A stretch of 59,630 nucleotides of DNA. Source: Solirubrobacter sp035555675 (GTDB lineage: Bacteria; Actinomycetota; Thermoleophilia; Solirubrobacterales; Solirubrobacteraceae). Positions 51,083 through 59,630 of the stretch are shown here, in pieces; the first letter of the stretch is position 1; every line of letters begins with the position of its first letter. The stretch spans positions 1 through 59,630 of the forward strand of contig DATMGH010000029.1 in assembly GCA_035555675.1 (NCBI GenBank), read 5' to 3'. The position numbers were made by a program, and so were the translations under genes. The notes beneath the pieces are model-generated. The model worked only from the letters and a program-made list of their open reading frames with translations. It had not been told where the DNA came from and ran no database searches.

Positions 51083-52575
51083 TGGCTCGGCGCTCCAACG
51101 TCTTCGTCGGCGCGGTCGCGCTGGTGGTCGCCGCGGTCATCGTGTTCTTCGGCTTCACGAAGCACGTCCCGTTCACGCACGGCTACATCCTCAAGGCGCA
51201 GTTCGAGTCCGCGAACTCGATCCGGCCCAACTCGCCCGTGCGGATCGCCGGCGTCGACGTCGGCAAGGTCAAGTCGATCTCCGGGGTCGAGGGGTCAAAC
51301 GCCGCGCTGCTGACGCTGGAGCTCTCCGACGACGCGCTGCCGATCCACCGCAACGCGACGGCCAAGATCCGCCCGCGGATCTTCCTCGAGGGCAACTTCT
51401 TCGTCGACCTCAAGCCGGGCACGCCGGGCTCGCCGCAGCTGCACTCCGGCGACACGCTGAAGGTCACGCAGACCGCGACGCCGGTTCAGCTCGACCAGAT
51501 CCTCACGTCGCTGCAGAGCGACTCGCGCGAGGACATCCAGCAGCTGCTGGAGGGACTGAACGCGTCGATGAGCTCGGCCAAGTCCTTCAACCGCGCGCTC
51601 GACGACATCCCCGCCGCCGAGCGCTCGACCGCGCAGGTGCTCGAAGGGCTGCTCGGCACCGAGCCGTCGCGCGACCTGGTGCGGCTGATCCGCGGCGGCG
51701 CCAACACCGCCGACGAGCTGGGCCGCTACGAGAACCAGCTCAAGGACCTGATCACGAACCTCAACCGCACGACCGCGACGTTCGCGAGCGAGTCGGCGAA
51801 CCTGCGCGCGTCCGTGCGCGAGCTGGCGCCGACGCTGAGCGCGGCCAACGCGGCGTTCGCGTCGCTGAACGCCGCGTTCCCGCCGACGCGCGCGTTCGCG
51901 ACCGAGATCCTCCCCGGGGTGCGGGAGACGCCGGCCACGATCGACGCCGCGTTCCCGTGGATCGAGCAGGCGCGCGGGCTCGTGCAGCCGGACGAGCTGG
52001 GCGGCCTGGCCTCCGAGCTGGCGCCGGCCAGCGCCGACCTGGCGCGGCTGCTGGACCGCGCGATGACGTTGCTGCCGCAGACCGACCTGGCGGCCAAGTG
52101 CGTGCGCGACGTCGTCCTGCCGGCCGGCGACCTGGTGATCGACGACGAGTTCAGCACCGGCGTGGAGAACTACAAGGAGTTCTTCTACACGCTGGTCGGG
52201 ATCGCCGGCGAGGGCCAGAACTTCGACGGCAACGGCATGTACGTGCGCTTCCAGACCGGCGGCGGGTCGCAGACGGTGTCGCTCGGCTCCAAGACCGCGT
52301 CCAGCGGGCAGCTGTTCGGCAACAACGTCCAGGTCCCGCTCGGCAACCGGCCCGCGTACCCGGGCAAGGTCCCGCCGTACAAGCCGGACGCGCCCTGCTA
52401 CAAGCAGCCGCTGCCGGACGTCAACGGGCCGGCCGCGGCCAAGTCGCTGCCGACCGGCCAGGGCGCGCTGTCGAAGACGGTCAAGACGCAGCAGGCCAAG
52501 CTGCGGCGGGAAGCCGACCTGCAGGCGGTGCGGCGCAAGCTCAACCCGTTCGCGACGGGGGAGCGGGCGAAGTGA
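51082..52575 (+). CDS. mceD: MCE-family lipid-transport protein, 4th of six
   Basis: 497 residues from ATG at 51082. TM helix about 6-24, MCE domain about 33-120 (YILKAQFESANSIRPNSPVRIAGVDVGKVKSI ... EGNFFVDLKPGTPG), helical region to about 330, then a C-terminal domain with two cysteines (AAKCVRD, APCYKQ) and a Lys/Arg-rich end (KTVKTQQAKLRREADLQAVRRKLNPF). The basic tail may contact lipid or cell-wall anions. GTGA overlap with the next gene. Confidence 0.92.
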   Translation: MARRSNVFVGAVALVVAAVIVFFGFTKHVPFTHGYILKAQFESANSIRPNSPVRIAGVDVGKVKSISGVEGSNAALLTLELSDDALPIHRNATAKIRPRIFLEGNFFVDLKPGTPGSPQLHSGDTLKVTQTATPVQLDQILTSLQSDSREDIQQLLEGLNASMSSAKSFNRALDDIPAAERSTAQVLEGLLGTEPSRDLVRLIRGGANTADELGRYENQLKDLITNLNRTTATFASESANLRASVRELAPTLSAANAAFASLNAAFPPTRAFATEILPGVRETPATIDAAFPWIEQARGLVQPDELGGLASELAPASADLARLLDRAMTLLPQTDLAAKCVRDVVLPAGDLVIDDEFSTGVENYKEFFYTLVGIAGEGQNFDGNGMYVRFQTGGGSQTVSLGSKTASSGQLFGNNVQVPLGNRPAYPGKVPPYKPDAPCYKQPLPDVNGPAAAKSLPTGQGALSKTVKTQQAKLRREADLQAVRRKLNPFATGERAK

Positions 52576-53909
52576 AGCGCGCGATCCGCAAGCACCTGAG
52601 CGACGTCCTGGCGATCATCGGGCTGGTCGTCGTCGCGATCGTGGTCGCGGTCGTGATCCTCGGCCACCAGCGGCTGACGCTGCCGGCGTGGGTGCCGTTC
52701 ATCGGCCAGGACTTCTACGAGATCTCGGCCGAGCTGTCGACCGCGCAGGCGGTCACGCCGGGGCAGGGGCAGACGGTCAACGTCGCGGGCGTCCAGGTCG
52801 GCGAGATCAGCTCGGTCAAGCTGCGCGACGGCAAGGCGATCGTCGGGCTGAAGATCAAGCCCAAGTACGACCGGGTGTACCGGAACGCGTCGGTCCTGCT
52901 GCGGCCGAAGACCGGGCTCAAGGACATGGTGGCCGAGCTGACGCCGGGCACGCCGGCGGCCGGCCGGCTGCCGGAGGGCGGCGTGATCCCGATCTCCCAG
53001 ACGCTGCCGGACGTCAACCTGGACGAGATCCTCGCGTCGCTGGACGCGGACACGCGCGACTTCCTCCTGCTGCTGCTCAACGACGGGGCCCAGGGGCTCG
53101 GGTCCGAGCGCAAGGGGCGCGAGCTGGCGGCGGCGATCCGGCGGCTCGAGCCGACCGCGCACTACGCGCGCGCGATCAACGAGGGGCTGGCGACGCGGCG
53201 CGAGAACCTCGCACGGGTCGTGCACAACTTCTCGCTGCTGACCGACGAGCTCGGCCAGCGCGACACGCAGCTCGCGGACTTCGTCCAGAGCTCCAACGCG
53301 GTGTTCGAGACGCTCGCCGGGCAGGACGCGTCGCTGCGCGCGATCCTCGAGCGGCTGCCGGGCACGCTGTCGACGACGCGGACGGCGCTGGGGCACGTTC
53401 AGAAGCTCGCGGACGTGCTCGGGCCGGCGCTCGAGGACCTGCGGCCGGCGGCGCGCGCGCTCGGTCCGTCGCTGCGTCAGACGCGGCCGTTCCTGCGCAC
53501 GTCGACGCCGATCATCCGCGACGAGATCCGCCCGTTCACGCGCGCGGCGCTGCCGACGGTCAAGGAGCTGCGGCCCGCGCTGCGCGACCTGGCGGCGGCC
53601 ACGCCGGACCTCACGCGCTCGTTCTCGGTGGTCAACCGGCTGCTGAACACGGTCGCCTACAACCCGCCCGGGCGCGAGGAGGGCTTCCTGTTCTGGCAGT
53701 CGTGGGTCAACCACGCGGGCAACGCGATCTTCTCGACCGCGGACGCGCACGGGCCGATCCGGCGCGGCCTGGTGGTCCTGTCGTGCTCGTCGGCGCAGCT
53801 GCTGGGGGCGGTCGCGGCCGCGAACCCGCAGCTCGGCACGCTGGTGCAGCTGCTCAACGCGCCGTCCGTGCAGCAGATCTGCCCGCAGGCGGGAGGCACC
53901 GGTGGTTAA
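52572..53909 (+). CDS. mceE: MCE-family lipid-transport protein, 5th of six
   Basis: 445 residues from GTG at 52572. The basic N-terminus KRAIRKHLSD precedes a TM helix (about 12-32) and the MCE domain (about 48-130: YEISAELSTAQAVTPGQGQTVNVAGVQVGEISSV ... LKDMVAELTPGTPA). The helical region runs to about 345, followed by a conserved-looking segment EEGFLFWQSWVNHAGNAIFSTADAHGPIRRG. The last about 15 residues include a Cys (QQICPQ). It overlaps the sixth mce gene by eight bases. Confidence 0.92.
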   Translation: MKRAIRKHLSDVLAIIGLVVVAIVVAVVILGHQRLTLPAWVPFIGQDFYEISAELSTAQAVTPGQGQTVNVAGVQVGEISSVKLRDGKAIVGLKIKPKYDRVYRNASVLLRPKTGLKDMVAELTPGTPAAGRLPEGGVIPISQTLPDVNLDEILASLDADTRDFLLLLLNDGAQGLGSERKGRELAAAIRRLEPTAHYARAINEGLATRRENLARVVHNFSLLTDELGQRDTQLADFVQSSNAVFETLAGQDASLRAILERLPGTLSTTRTALGHVQKLADVLGPALEDLRPAARALGPSLRQTRPFLRTSTPIIRDEIRPFTRAALPTVKELRPALRDLAAATPDLTRSFSVVNRLLNTVAYNPPGREEGFLFWQSWVNHAGNAIFSTADAHGPIRRGLVVLSCSSAQLLGAVAAANPQLGTLVQLLNAPSVQQICPQAGGTGG

Positions 53910-55482
53910 GGACGCGCCCTCGTTCGGGAAGATCGCGGCGATGGTGCTGTTCGCGCTGTCGTGCTTCGGGCTGCTGCTGTTCCTGTGGCTGGCGTTCGGC
54001 GGCCCGGTGCCGCTGAAGCCGAAGGGCTACCGCTTCCACACGTCGTTCGCCGAGGCGGGGCAGCTCGCGCAGGAGGCGGACGTCCGGATCAGCGGCGTGC
54101 CGGTCGGCAAGGTCAAGCAGATCACGCCCGACAAGCGGACGGGGCGGGCGGACGTGGTGATCGAGCTGCGCTCGCGCTACGCGCCGCTGCCGTCGGACGC
54201 GCGGGCGATCCTGCGCCAGAAGACGCTGCTGGGGGAGACCTACGTGGAGCTGACGCCGGGGCACGCGTCCGCGCGGGCGATCCCGGAGGGCGGCGCGCTG
54301 GCGGCGTCACGGGTGTCGGACACGGTCGAGCTCGACGAGATCCTGCGCACGTTCGATCCCGCGACGCGGGCCGCGTTCCAGGACTGGATGCAGACGCAGG
54401 CGGTAGCGATCGGCAACCACGGGCGCGATCTAAACGACGCGCTGGGCAACCTCGGGCCGTTCGCGTCCGACACGGCGGACCTGCTGGCCGTGCTGCGGCG
54501 GCAGGAGGGCGCGGTGTCGCGGCTGGTCGCCAACACGGGCGTGGTGTTCGAGGCGCTGTCGGAGCGCGACGACCAGCTGCGGTCGCTGATCACGAACGCG
54601 AACTCGGTGTTCTCGACCACGGCGGCGCGGTCGGACGACCTGCAGGCAGCGTTCCGGGCGCTGCCGACGTTCGAGAAAGAGTCGCGCGAGACGTTCTCGC
54701 GGGTGACGAAGTTCGCGGACGCGACCGACCCGCTGGTCACGCAGCTGCGGCCCGCGGCGCGCGAGCTGTCGCCGACGCTGGCCGACCTCGGCGACATCGC
54801 GCCGGACCTGCGCAACGCGCTCGAGCAGCTCAAGCCGCTGATCGCCGCGTCGGCGAAGGGGTTCCCGGCGGCCGAGCAGACGCTCGAGGACCTGCGGCCG
54901 CTGCTCGCCCAGCTCTCGCCGGCCACCGACCAGCTCACGCCGGCGCTGGCGTTCCTGGGCGACTACAAGCGGGAGCTGACCGCGTTCTTCGCGAACACGG
55001 CGGCGGCGACGCAGGCCAGCGATCCGACGACCGGGCTGCACTACCTGCGCACGTCGAACCCGCTGAACCCGGAGAACCTGGCGGTGTATCCGAAGCGGCT
55101 GCCGACCAACCGGCCGAACGCGTACCGGCAGCCCGGGACGTTCACGGAGCTGCCGGGCGGACTGTCGGTCTACGAGGACCGGCAGTGCACCGCGGGGAAC
55201 CTGCTGCCGGCGATCACCAACGTGCCGCTGGACACGTCGGCCGTGACGAACACGGTGCAGTCCGTCGCGGGGTCGCTGCTGCCGCCGATCCCGCAGGTGC
55301 CGCTGACGCCCGAGCAGGCGCAGGCGCTGATCCCGGATCAGCTGCTGGCGCAGATCAAGCAGTTCGCGTTCGGGGGCGACGCGGGCGTGGGCGCGCCGCC
55401 GTGCCGCAAGCAGGGGCCGTTCAGCGTGAGCGGGCGCACGACGCAGTACCCGCAGATCGACGCGCGCACCGGCGGGGGGTAG
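53902..55482 (+). CDS. mceF: MCE-family lipid-transport protein, 6th of six
   Basis: 526 residues from GTG at 53902. TM helix about 10-32, MCE domain about 43-125 (YRFHTSFAEAGQLAQEADVRISGVPVGKVKQI ... LGETYVELTPGHAS), long helical region (about 140-370), and a C-terminal region with cysteines (DRQCTAG, PPCRKQG) and a Pro-rich stretch. Six MCE paralogues in a row, each with one domain, match the actinobacterial pattern in which a hetero-hexamer replaces the homo-hexamer of Gram-negative MlaD. Six bases separate it from the MMPL gene. Confidence 0.92.
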   Translation: MVKDAPSFGKIAAMVLFALSCFGLLLFLWLAFGGPVPLKPKGYRFHTSFAEAGQLAQEADVRISGVPVGKVKQITPDKRTGRADVVIELRSRYAPLPSDARAILRQKTLLGETYVELTPGHASARAIPEGGALAASRVSDTVELDEILRTFDPATRAAFQDWMQTQAVAIGNHGRDLNDALGNLGPFASDTADLLAVLRRQEGAVSRLVANTGVVFEALSERDDQLRSLITNANSVFSTTAARSDDLQAAFRALPTFEKESRETFSRVTKFADATDPLVTQLRPAARELSPTLADLGDIAPDLRNALEQLKPLIAASAKGFPAAEQTLEDLRPLLAQLSPATDQLTPALAFLGDYKRELTAFFANTAAATQASDPTTGLHYLRTSNPLNPENLAVYPKRLPTNRPNAYRQPGTFTELPGGLSVYEDRQCTAGNLLPAITNVPLDTSAVTNTVQSVAGSLLPPIPQVPLTPEQAQALIPDQLLAQIKQFAFGGDAGVGAPPCRKQGPFSVSGRTTQYPQIDARTGGG

Positions 55483-55488
55483 CCGCGC

Positions 55489-58041
55489 GTGCGCCGTCCC
55501 GCGCGCGTCCTCGCCGCCGTGCTCCTCCTCGCCGTGGCCGGCGCGGGGCTGGCGGTCTGGCGGTTGTCACCGTCGGCCGCCACGTCGGCGCTCGTCGGCT
55601 CGTCGTCGGCCTCCGCGCGGGCCACGTCGGCGATGCACGAGCGGTTCGGCGACGAGGCGGTGTACGTGCTCGTCCGCGGCGATCTCTCCCGCCTCGTCCT
55701 CACCGACGACCTGAACCGGCTGCTCGGGCTCGAGGGCTGCCTGTCGGGCAACCTGCCCGCGGGTGCGGCGCCGCCCGGGGGCGCGGGGTCGCCGTGCGCG
55801 GCGCTGGCGCGGCTGCGGCCGGCGCGGGTGGTCTACGGGCCCGGGACGTTCATCAACGCGGCGGCCGAGGAGCTGACCGCGCAGCTGCAGGGACGTACGC
55901 GCGAGCGGGCGGCGCAGGCGTCGCGGGCTTCCCGGGCGGCGCGCAAGCTGGCGCGGGCGCAGGGGAAGCCGGCGGCCGAGGCCCGCCGGCTCGGGGACGC
56001 GGCGGAGAAGCTCGTCTACGCGCAGTTCGCGCGCGAGCTGCTGGAGCTCAACGCCAAGTACGGGCTGAACCTGACGGGCGCGCCGCGGCTCAACGACCCC
56101 GACTTCGTCTACCAGCTGGTGTTCGATCCGGCGCGCGGCGCGCGGACGCCGAAGGCGCGGTTCGCGTACCTGTTCCCGTCGGCGGATTCGGCGCTGGTGT
56201 CCGTGCGGTTGCGGGCGGGGCTCTCGGACGAGGAGCGGGCGCGGGCGGTGGCGCTGATCCGCGCGGCGGTGGCGATGCCGCAGTGGCGGCTGGACGACGC
56301 CCGCTACGTGGTCACGGGCGTGCCGGTGCTGACCGGCGCGCTGACGGACTCGCTCGCGGGCGCGCTGGCGCGGCTGCTGCTGGTGGCGGTGGTGGTGATG
56401 GCGATCGTGCTCGCGCTGCTGTTCGGCGTGCGGCCGCGGCTGCTGCCGCTGGGGCTGGCGCTGTGTGCGGTGGCGCTGCTGTTCGGGGCGGTGGCGCTGC
56501 TGCGGGTGCCCGTGACCATGGCCTCGATCGCGGTCCTGCCGATCCTCCTGGGGCTGGCGGTCGACTACGCGATCCAGTACCAGGCGCGGGCCCGGGCGGC
56601 GCCGACGATCGCGGTCGCGGCCGGCGCCACCGCGGCCGGCTTCGCCGTGTTGCTGCTGTCGCCGGTGCCGATGGTGCGCGGGTTCGGCGCGCTGCTCGTG
56701 GCGGGCGTCGCCGTCGCGCTGGCGGTCACGTTCACCGCCGGCACCGCCGCGCTCGCCATCGCCCGCCGCGCCGCCGCGGCGCCGCACCGCGCGGCGCCGG
56801 ACCGCGCCGCCGCCGCTGCGCCGCACGGCGCGGCGCCGCTCGCCGCCCTCGCGCGCTCGCTGCGCGGCGCCGGGGACCTCGTCGACGCGGCGCGCCGCCG
56901 GCTCGCGCGGCCGTGCGCGCCGCTCGCCGCCGCCGGGCGCCGCGCGCTCGCGCTCGCCGCGCGCCACCCCGGGCGCGTGCTCGTCGTCGCCGCCGCGGCG
57001 GCCGTGCTCGGCTGGGGGCTCGAGTCGCGGATCAGCGTCGCGTCCGACCTGCCGTCGCTCGTGCCCCAGCGGCTCGGCGCGGTGCGCGATCTCGACGCGC
57101 TCCAGCGCGAGACCGGGGTCGCCGGCGAGGTCGACGTGCTCGTCGAGGGCCGGGACCTCACCGAGCCCGACGTCGTCGCCTGGATGCGCGACTTCCAGAG
57201 CGCGCTGCTGACCCGCAACGGCTACTCGGCCGACCGGGGCTGCACGGGCGCGGCGCTCTGTCCCGCGCTCTCGCTCCCGGACCTCTTCCGCACGCCGGCG
57301 CTGTCGGCCACGCGCGAGCAGATCCGCGCGCTGCTGGACGCGGTCCCGCCCTACCTCTCGCAGGCCGCGATCACGCCCGACCGCCGCACGGCCGTCCTCG
57401 CGTTCGGCCTGCGGCTGCAGTCGCTGGAGGCCCAGCACGCGCTGATCGCCGACATCCGCAAGCGGCTCGACCCGCCGCCCGGCGTGCGCGCGACCGTGGC
57501 GGGGCTGCCGGTGCTGGCGGCGGACGCCAACCACGCGCTCAGCGACCCGCTGCGGCGCGCGGCGACCGCGCTCGCGGGGCTCCTCGCCGTGCTGCTCGTC
57601 CTGTTCGCGGTCTACCGGTCGCGGGCGTGGATCCCGCTGGTGCCGATCGCGCTCGCCACCGGCTGGTCCGCGCTCGTCCTCTGGCTGCTCGGCGTGCCGC
57701 TGAACCCGCTGTCGGCGGCGCTGAGCGCGCTCGTGATCGCGATCTCGACCGAGTTCGCCGTGCTGCTGAGCGCGCGCTACAGCGAGGAGCGGGCAGCCGG
57801 CCTGGACCCGCACGAGGCGCTCGAGCGCACGTACGGCTCGACCGGCGCGGCCGTGCTGGCGTCCGGCGTCACCGCGCTGGCCGGCTTCGCGGTCCTGATC
57901 GCGTCCGACATCGCGATGCTGCGGGACTTCGGCCTGGTCACGGTGATCGACCTGGCCGCGTCGCTGCTCGGCGTGCTCGTCGTCCTGCCGGCCGTGCTGA
58001 TCGCCGCCGAGCGCCGCGCGCGGCGCGCCGTCGCGGCATGA
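55489..58041 (+). CDS. MMPL/RND-family transporter in the mce operon
   Basis: 850 residues from GTG at 55489. Layout is one N-terminal helix, an extracytoplasmic domain (about 30-280), five to six helices (about 290-430), a second extracytoplasmic domain (about 515-680), and a final bundle of six helices (about 690-840). This is the duplicated RND/MMPL fold, similar to hopanoid transporter HpnN and mycobacterial MmpL. Helix 4 of the first half has LPILLGLAVDYAIQYQARARA with the proton-relay Asp; in the second half the equivalent is SALVIAISTEFAVLLSARYSEE with Glu. Four-gene-style coupling to mceF suggests joint lipid export and import. Confidence 0.9.
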   Translation: MRRPARVLAAVLLLAVAGAGLAVWRLSPSAATSALVGSSSASARATSAMHERFGDEAVYVLVRGDLSRLVLTDDLNRLLGLEGCLSGNLPAGAAPPGGAGSPCAALARLRPARVVYGPGTFINAAAEELTAQLQGRTRERAAQASRASRAARKLARAQGKPAAEARRLGDAAEKLVYAQFARELLELNAKYGLNLTGAPRLNDPDFVYQLVFDPARGARTPKARFAYLFPSADSALVSVRLRAGLSDEERARAVALIRAAVAMPQWRLDDARYVVTGVPVLTGALTDSLAGALARLLLVAVVVMAIVLALLFGVRPRLLPLGLALCAVALLFGAVALLRVPVTMASIAVLPILLGLAVDYAIQYQARARAAPTIAVAAGATAAGFAVLLLSPVPMVRGFGALLVAGVAVALAVTFTAGTAALAIARRAAAAPHRAAPDRAAAAAPHGAAPLAALARSLRGAGDLVDAARRRLARPCAPLAAAGRRALALAARHPGRVLVVAAAAAVLGWGLESRISVASDLPSLVPQRLGAVRDLDALQRETGVAGEVDVLVEGRDLTEPDVVAWMRDFQSALLTRNGYSADRGCTGAALCPALSLPDLFRTPALSATREQIRALLDAVPPYLSQAAITPDRRTAVLAFGLRLQSLEAQHALIADIRKRLDPPPGVRATVAGLPVLAADANHALSDPLRRAATALAGLLAVLLVLFAVYRSRAWIPLVPIALATGWSALVLWLLGVPLNPLSAALSALVIAISTEFAVLLSARYSEERAAGLDPHEALERTYGSTGAAVLASGVTALAGFAVLIASDIAMLRDFGLVTVIDLAASLLGVLVVLPAVLIAAERRARRAVAA

Positions 58042-58550
58042 GTGAGCCGGCGATCGAGCTCGGCGACGCGCTCGCCTGGTGCGCGTTCGCGGTCGCGGAG
58101 GACCCGCTGCGGCGCTCGCCGCGCGCGCTCCGCGCCCGGCTGAGCGCGTTGTCGGACCGCCACGCCGGCGCCCGCCGCACGCGCGAGATCCCCGCCGCCT
58201 ACATCGCGCGCTACGGCGCCGAGTCGGCCGCGGCGCTGACCCGCGATCGCCTCCTGCACGGCGGCTACCGCTCGCGCGGCGTGCTCCCGGACGCGCTCGC
58301 GATCGCCGCCGCCGACACGGACGTCGGCGTCTGGGCGCTCGACGCCGCCCGCGTGACCGGCGCCCCGCGGCTGGCGGGACGCACGATCGTGGACGACGCC
58401 GGCGAGCTCGCGCCGCTGTTCGCCGAGCCGGACTCGGTGACGCGCGCGACGCGCCGCCTGATCCTCTACGCGGTCCGCGCTCCGGGCGTTCCCGACCTCG
58501 CGGTGGTCGAAGCGCTGCACGCGGCCTGGGACGCCGCGGTGACCGCCTGA
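58038..58550 (+). CDS. Small protein possibly related to the B3/B4 tRNA-binding domain
   Basis: 170 residues from ATG at 58038 (ATGA overlap with the MMPL gene). The pattern REIPAAYIARYGAESAAALTRDRLLHGGYRSRGVLPDALAIAAADTDVGVWALDAARVTG ... TIVDDAGELAPLFAEPDSVTRATRRLILYAVRAPGVP is reminiscent of stand-alone B3/B4 domains from the phenylalanyl-tRNA synthetase beta chain. The resemblance is by eye only and weak. There are no membrane helices. It may be an unrelated passenger at the end of the mce operon. Confidence 0.5.
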   Translation: MSEPAIELGDALAWCAFAVAEDPLRRSPRALRARLSALSDRHAGARRTREIPAAYIARYGAESAAALTRDRLLHGGYRSRGVLPDALAIAAADTDVGVWALDAARVTGAPRLAGRTIVDDAGELAPLFAEPDSVTRATRRLILYAVRAPGVPDLAVVEALHAAWDAAVTA

Positions 58551-58561
58551 GGCGCTCGCCG

Positions 58562-59107
58562 TCAGCGCTTGCGCCGCGCGTGCCGGGCGACCCGCGTGCG
58601 GGTGCCGCATGCGGTGCCGCACCAGCGCTGATCGCGCCGCCGCCGCATGAAGAAGTGCCCGCAGCTCGGCGCGTCGCAGAACGCCAGCGCCGGCGTCGCG
58701 ACGACGTCGAGCGCGGAGTGGGCGACGCGAGCCAGCAGCTCGTCGATCGGGTCGGCGCCCGCCGGCGCGACGAGCGAGACGGCGCCGCCGCTCAGCTGCG
58801 GCACCAGCGGCAGCGCCGCGAGCGCCTCGTTGACCTGCCGCTCGACGCCCGCCGGCACGTCCGTCCGCTCGGCCCGCGCGAGCAGCAGCGCGAAGACGGC
58901 GTCCCGCAGCTCGCGCACGTCGCGCAGGCGCCGGTCGGCGGCGAGCTCCGGCGGGTCCGGCACCCGGCCGGCTTCGCGCGCGGCCCACGCGCGCAGGTCG
59001 GTGCCGCTCGAGAGCAGCTCCGTGAAGTCCCGCCCACGGCGGCGCACGGTGTTCGCGAAGTCGACGGCGAGCGGCTCACCGAGCCAGGACCAGCGTTCCG
59101 GAGGCAC
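58562..59107 (-). CDS. ABATE/CGNR zinc-finger putative transcriptional regulator
   Basis: 181 residues from GTG at 59107 (a TTG at 59125 gives 187). The N-terminal ABATE domain begins WSWLGEPLAVDFANTVRRRGRDFTELL. The C-terminal zinc finger is LAFCDAPSCGHFFMRRRRDQRWCGTACGTRTRVARHARRKR: four cysteines in place, but the eponymous CGNR reads CGTR. Members are thought to be stress-related DNA-binding regulators. A TATCCT box (59115-59120) seven bases before the GTG supports the shorter start and a leaderless transcript. It converges on the operon-end gene with an 11-bp gap. Confidence 0.88.
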   Translation of the reverse strand: MPPERWSWLGEPLAVDFANTVRRRGRDFTELLSSGTDLRAWAAREAGRVPDPPELAADRRLRDVRELRDAVFALLLARAERTDVPAGVERQVNEALAALPLVPQLSGGAVSLVAPAGADPIDELLARVAHSALDVVATPALAFCDAPSCGHFFMRRRRDQRWCGTACGTRTRVARHARRKR

Positions 59108-59114
59108 AGCGCGA

Positions 59115-59142
59115 AGGATACGCAACTCACGCTGTCAGACAG
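59115..59142 (-). promoter_or_regulatory. Leaderless -10 box and palindrome upstream of the CGNR regulator
   Basis: On the reverse strand TATCCT (59115-59120) is seven bases before the GTG at 59107. Upstream of it CTGTCAGACAG (59132-59142) is an 11-base palindrome overlapping the aminotransferase stop, a possible autoregulatory site. Confidence 0.4.
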
Positions 59143-59630
59143 ACAAATCCGTTAGCTCGGAGAGCAGCCGCGCGACCCCGGCCTCGTTGCCGAGCGTCAC
59201 CCGCACGTGCGCCTCGTCGCCCCACGCCGCCCCCGGCGCGACGTAGATCCGCCGCGCGGCCAGCGCCTCGGCCACCGGCAGCGCCACCCACGCGTACGGC
59301 CCGACGCCCGGCACGACCGGGCAGACCGCGGCCAGGCGCTCCCGCTGCGCCGACACGACGGCCCGCCGCCGCGCCACCGCCGGCTCGCCCTCCGACACCG
59401 CCCACTGCGCCGCCGCGAGCGCCACCGCACCGACGCCCAGCACCGGCGTCAGGTCCGGTCCGCCGTCCGGCACGATCGCGTAGCCGACCCGCAGCCCCGC
59501 CAGCGCGTGGTCCTTCGAGAACGAGCGGACCTGGATCACCCGCGGGTGGTCGAGCACCGGTGGCGGCTCATCGAGGAACCCCGCGAGCGCCTCGTCGACG
59601 ATCAGCCAGTGCGAGCCCGGCGACAGCGCG
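59135..59630 (-). CDS. PLP-dependent aminotransferase class I/II, partial (5' end beyond window)
   Basis: The reverse strand is open to the right edge and ends at TGA 59135-59137. It reads LIVDEALAGFL (PLP-pyridine Asp region) and VIQVRSFSKDHALAGLRVGYAI, where the Lys of SFSK forms the Schiff base with PLP, then VRVTLGNEAGVARLLSEL with the substrate-carboxylate-binding Arg. The spacing is that of the histidinol-phosphate aminotransferase/cobC-like subgroup, but the N-terminal half is missing, so the substrate is open. About 165 residues are present. Confidence 0.85.
   Translation of the reverse strand, partial: ALSPGSHWLIVDEALAGFLDEPPPVLDHPRVIQVRSFSKDHALAGLRVGYAIVPDGGPDLTPVLGVGAVALAAAQWAVSEGEPAVARRRAVVSAQRERLAAVCPVVPGVGPYAWVALPVAEALAARRIYVAPGAAWGDEAHVRVTLGNEAGVARLLSELTDLSV

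Noticed and set aside
53961..58550. A 1529-codon forward frame over mceF and the MMPL gene
   Set aside because: Only the last 171 codons (from 58038) look real; the rest is an off-frame reading of known genes.

Overview
The window is a very GC-rich, gene-dense stretch with strongly G/C-biased third codon positions, many GTG and TTG starts and many genes that overlap by four bases (ATGA or GTGA). These traits, together with a six-gene mce operon, a class III glutamine synthetase, a HemQ-type chlorite-dismutase protein and several TAnnnT boxes 6-8 bases before start codons, point to a high-GC actinobacterium. The gene mix best fits the Thermoleophilia (Solirubrobacter/Conexibacter-like). That placement is inference; no rRNA gene is present to settle it. 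No tRNA, rRNA, CRISPR array or insertion sequence was seen.

Layout. 1-2.8 kb: a truncated glutamine amidotransferase, then a CGFS glutaredoxin and BolA back to back and a divergent A-type Fe-S carrier, so the usual Fe-S trafficking partners sit together; a nitronate-monooxygenase-like flavoprotein follows. 2.9-9 kb: a 23-bp perfect inverted repeat, a secreted glycosidase-like protein with a Gly/Ala insert, a polytopic membrane protein coupled to a thioredoxin-fold lipoprotein, a DsbA-like protein and a CPA1 Na+/H+ antiporter. 9-13.7 kb: an AlkA-type glycosylase, a DHH phosphoesterase, a HemQ-like protein and a GT4 glycosyltransferase fused to a flippase-like membrane domain. 13.7-16.8 kb: an ECF sigma factor operon with two unrecognised exported or membrane proteins. 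16.7-31.3 kb: a Mug DNA glycosylase, B12-dependent methionine synthase, an exported amidohydrolase with a collagen-like segment, an ABC exporter facing its GbsR/MarR-type regulator across a clear operator, a uronate-dehydrogenase-like SDR, a group of small membrane proteins, and a PspC / histidine kinase / NarL regulator / zinc-ribbon operon.

31.3-33.4 kb is a small island with less biased base composition. It holds an anti-phage dCTP-deaminase (AvcD/DCD) gene read in two overlapping frames, apparently broken by one missing base, plus a candidate 62-residue partner ORF and a strong terminator. 33.4-42.3 kb is a nitrogen block: class III glutamine synthetase (glnN), a divergent pair of signalling proteins (PAS histidine kinase and HAMP-PAS-GAF-PP2C phosphatase), then amtB, glnK and a PucR-family regulator. 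The PII protein has Leu in place of the modifiable Tyr51.

42.3-44.3 kb holds an exported RTX-repeat protein, a lipoprotein and a GNAT acetyltransferase. 44.4-58.6 kb is one long operon: two YrbE/MlaE permeases, an MlaF-type ATPase, six MCE proteins, an MMPL/RND transporter and a small B3/B4-like protein, together a complete envelope lipid-transport machine. The window closes with a CGNR/ABATE regulator and the 3' part of a PLP aminotransferase.
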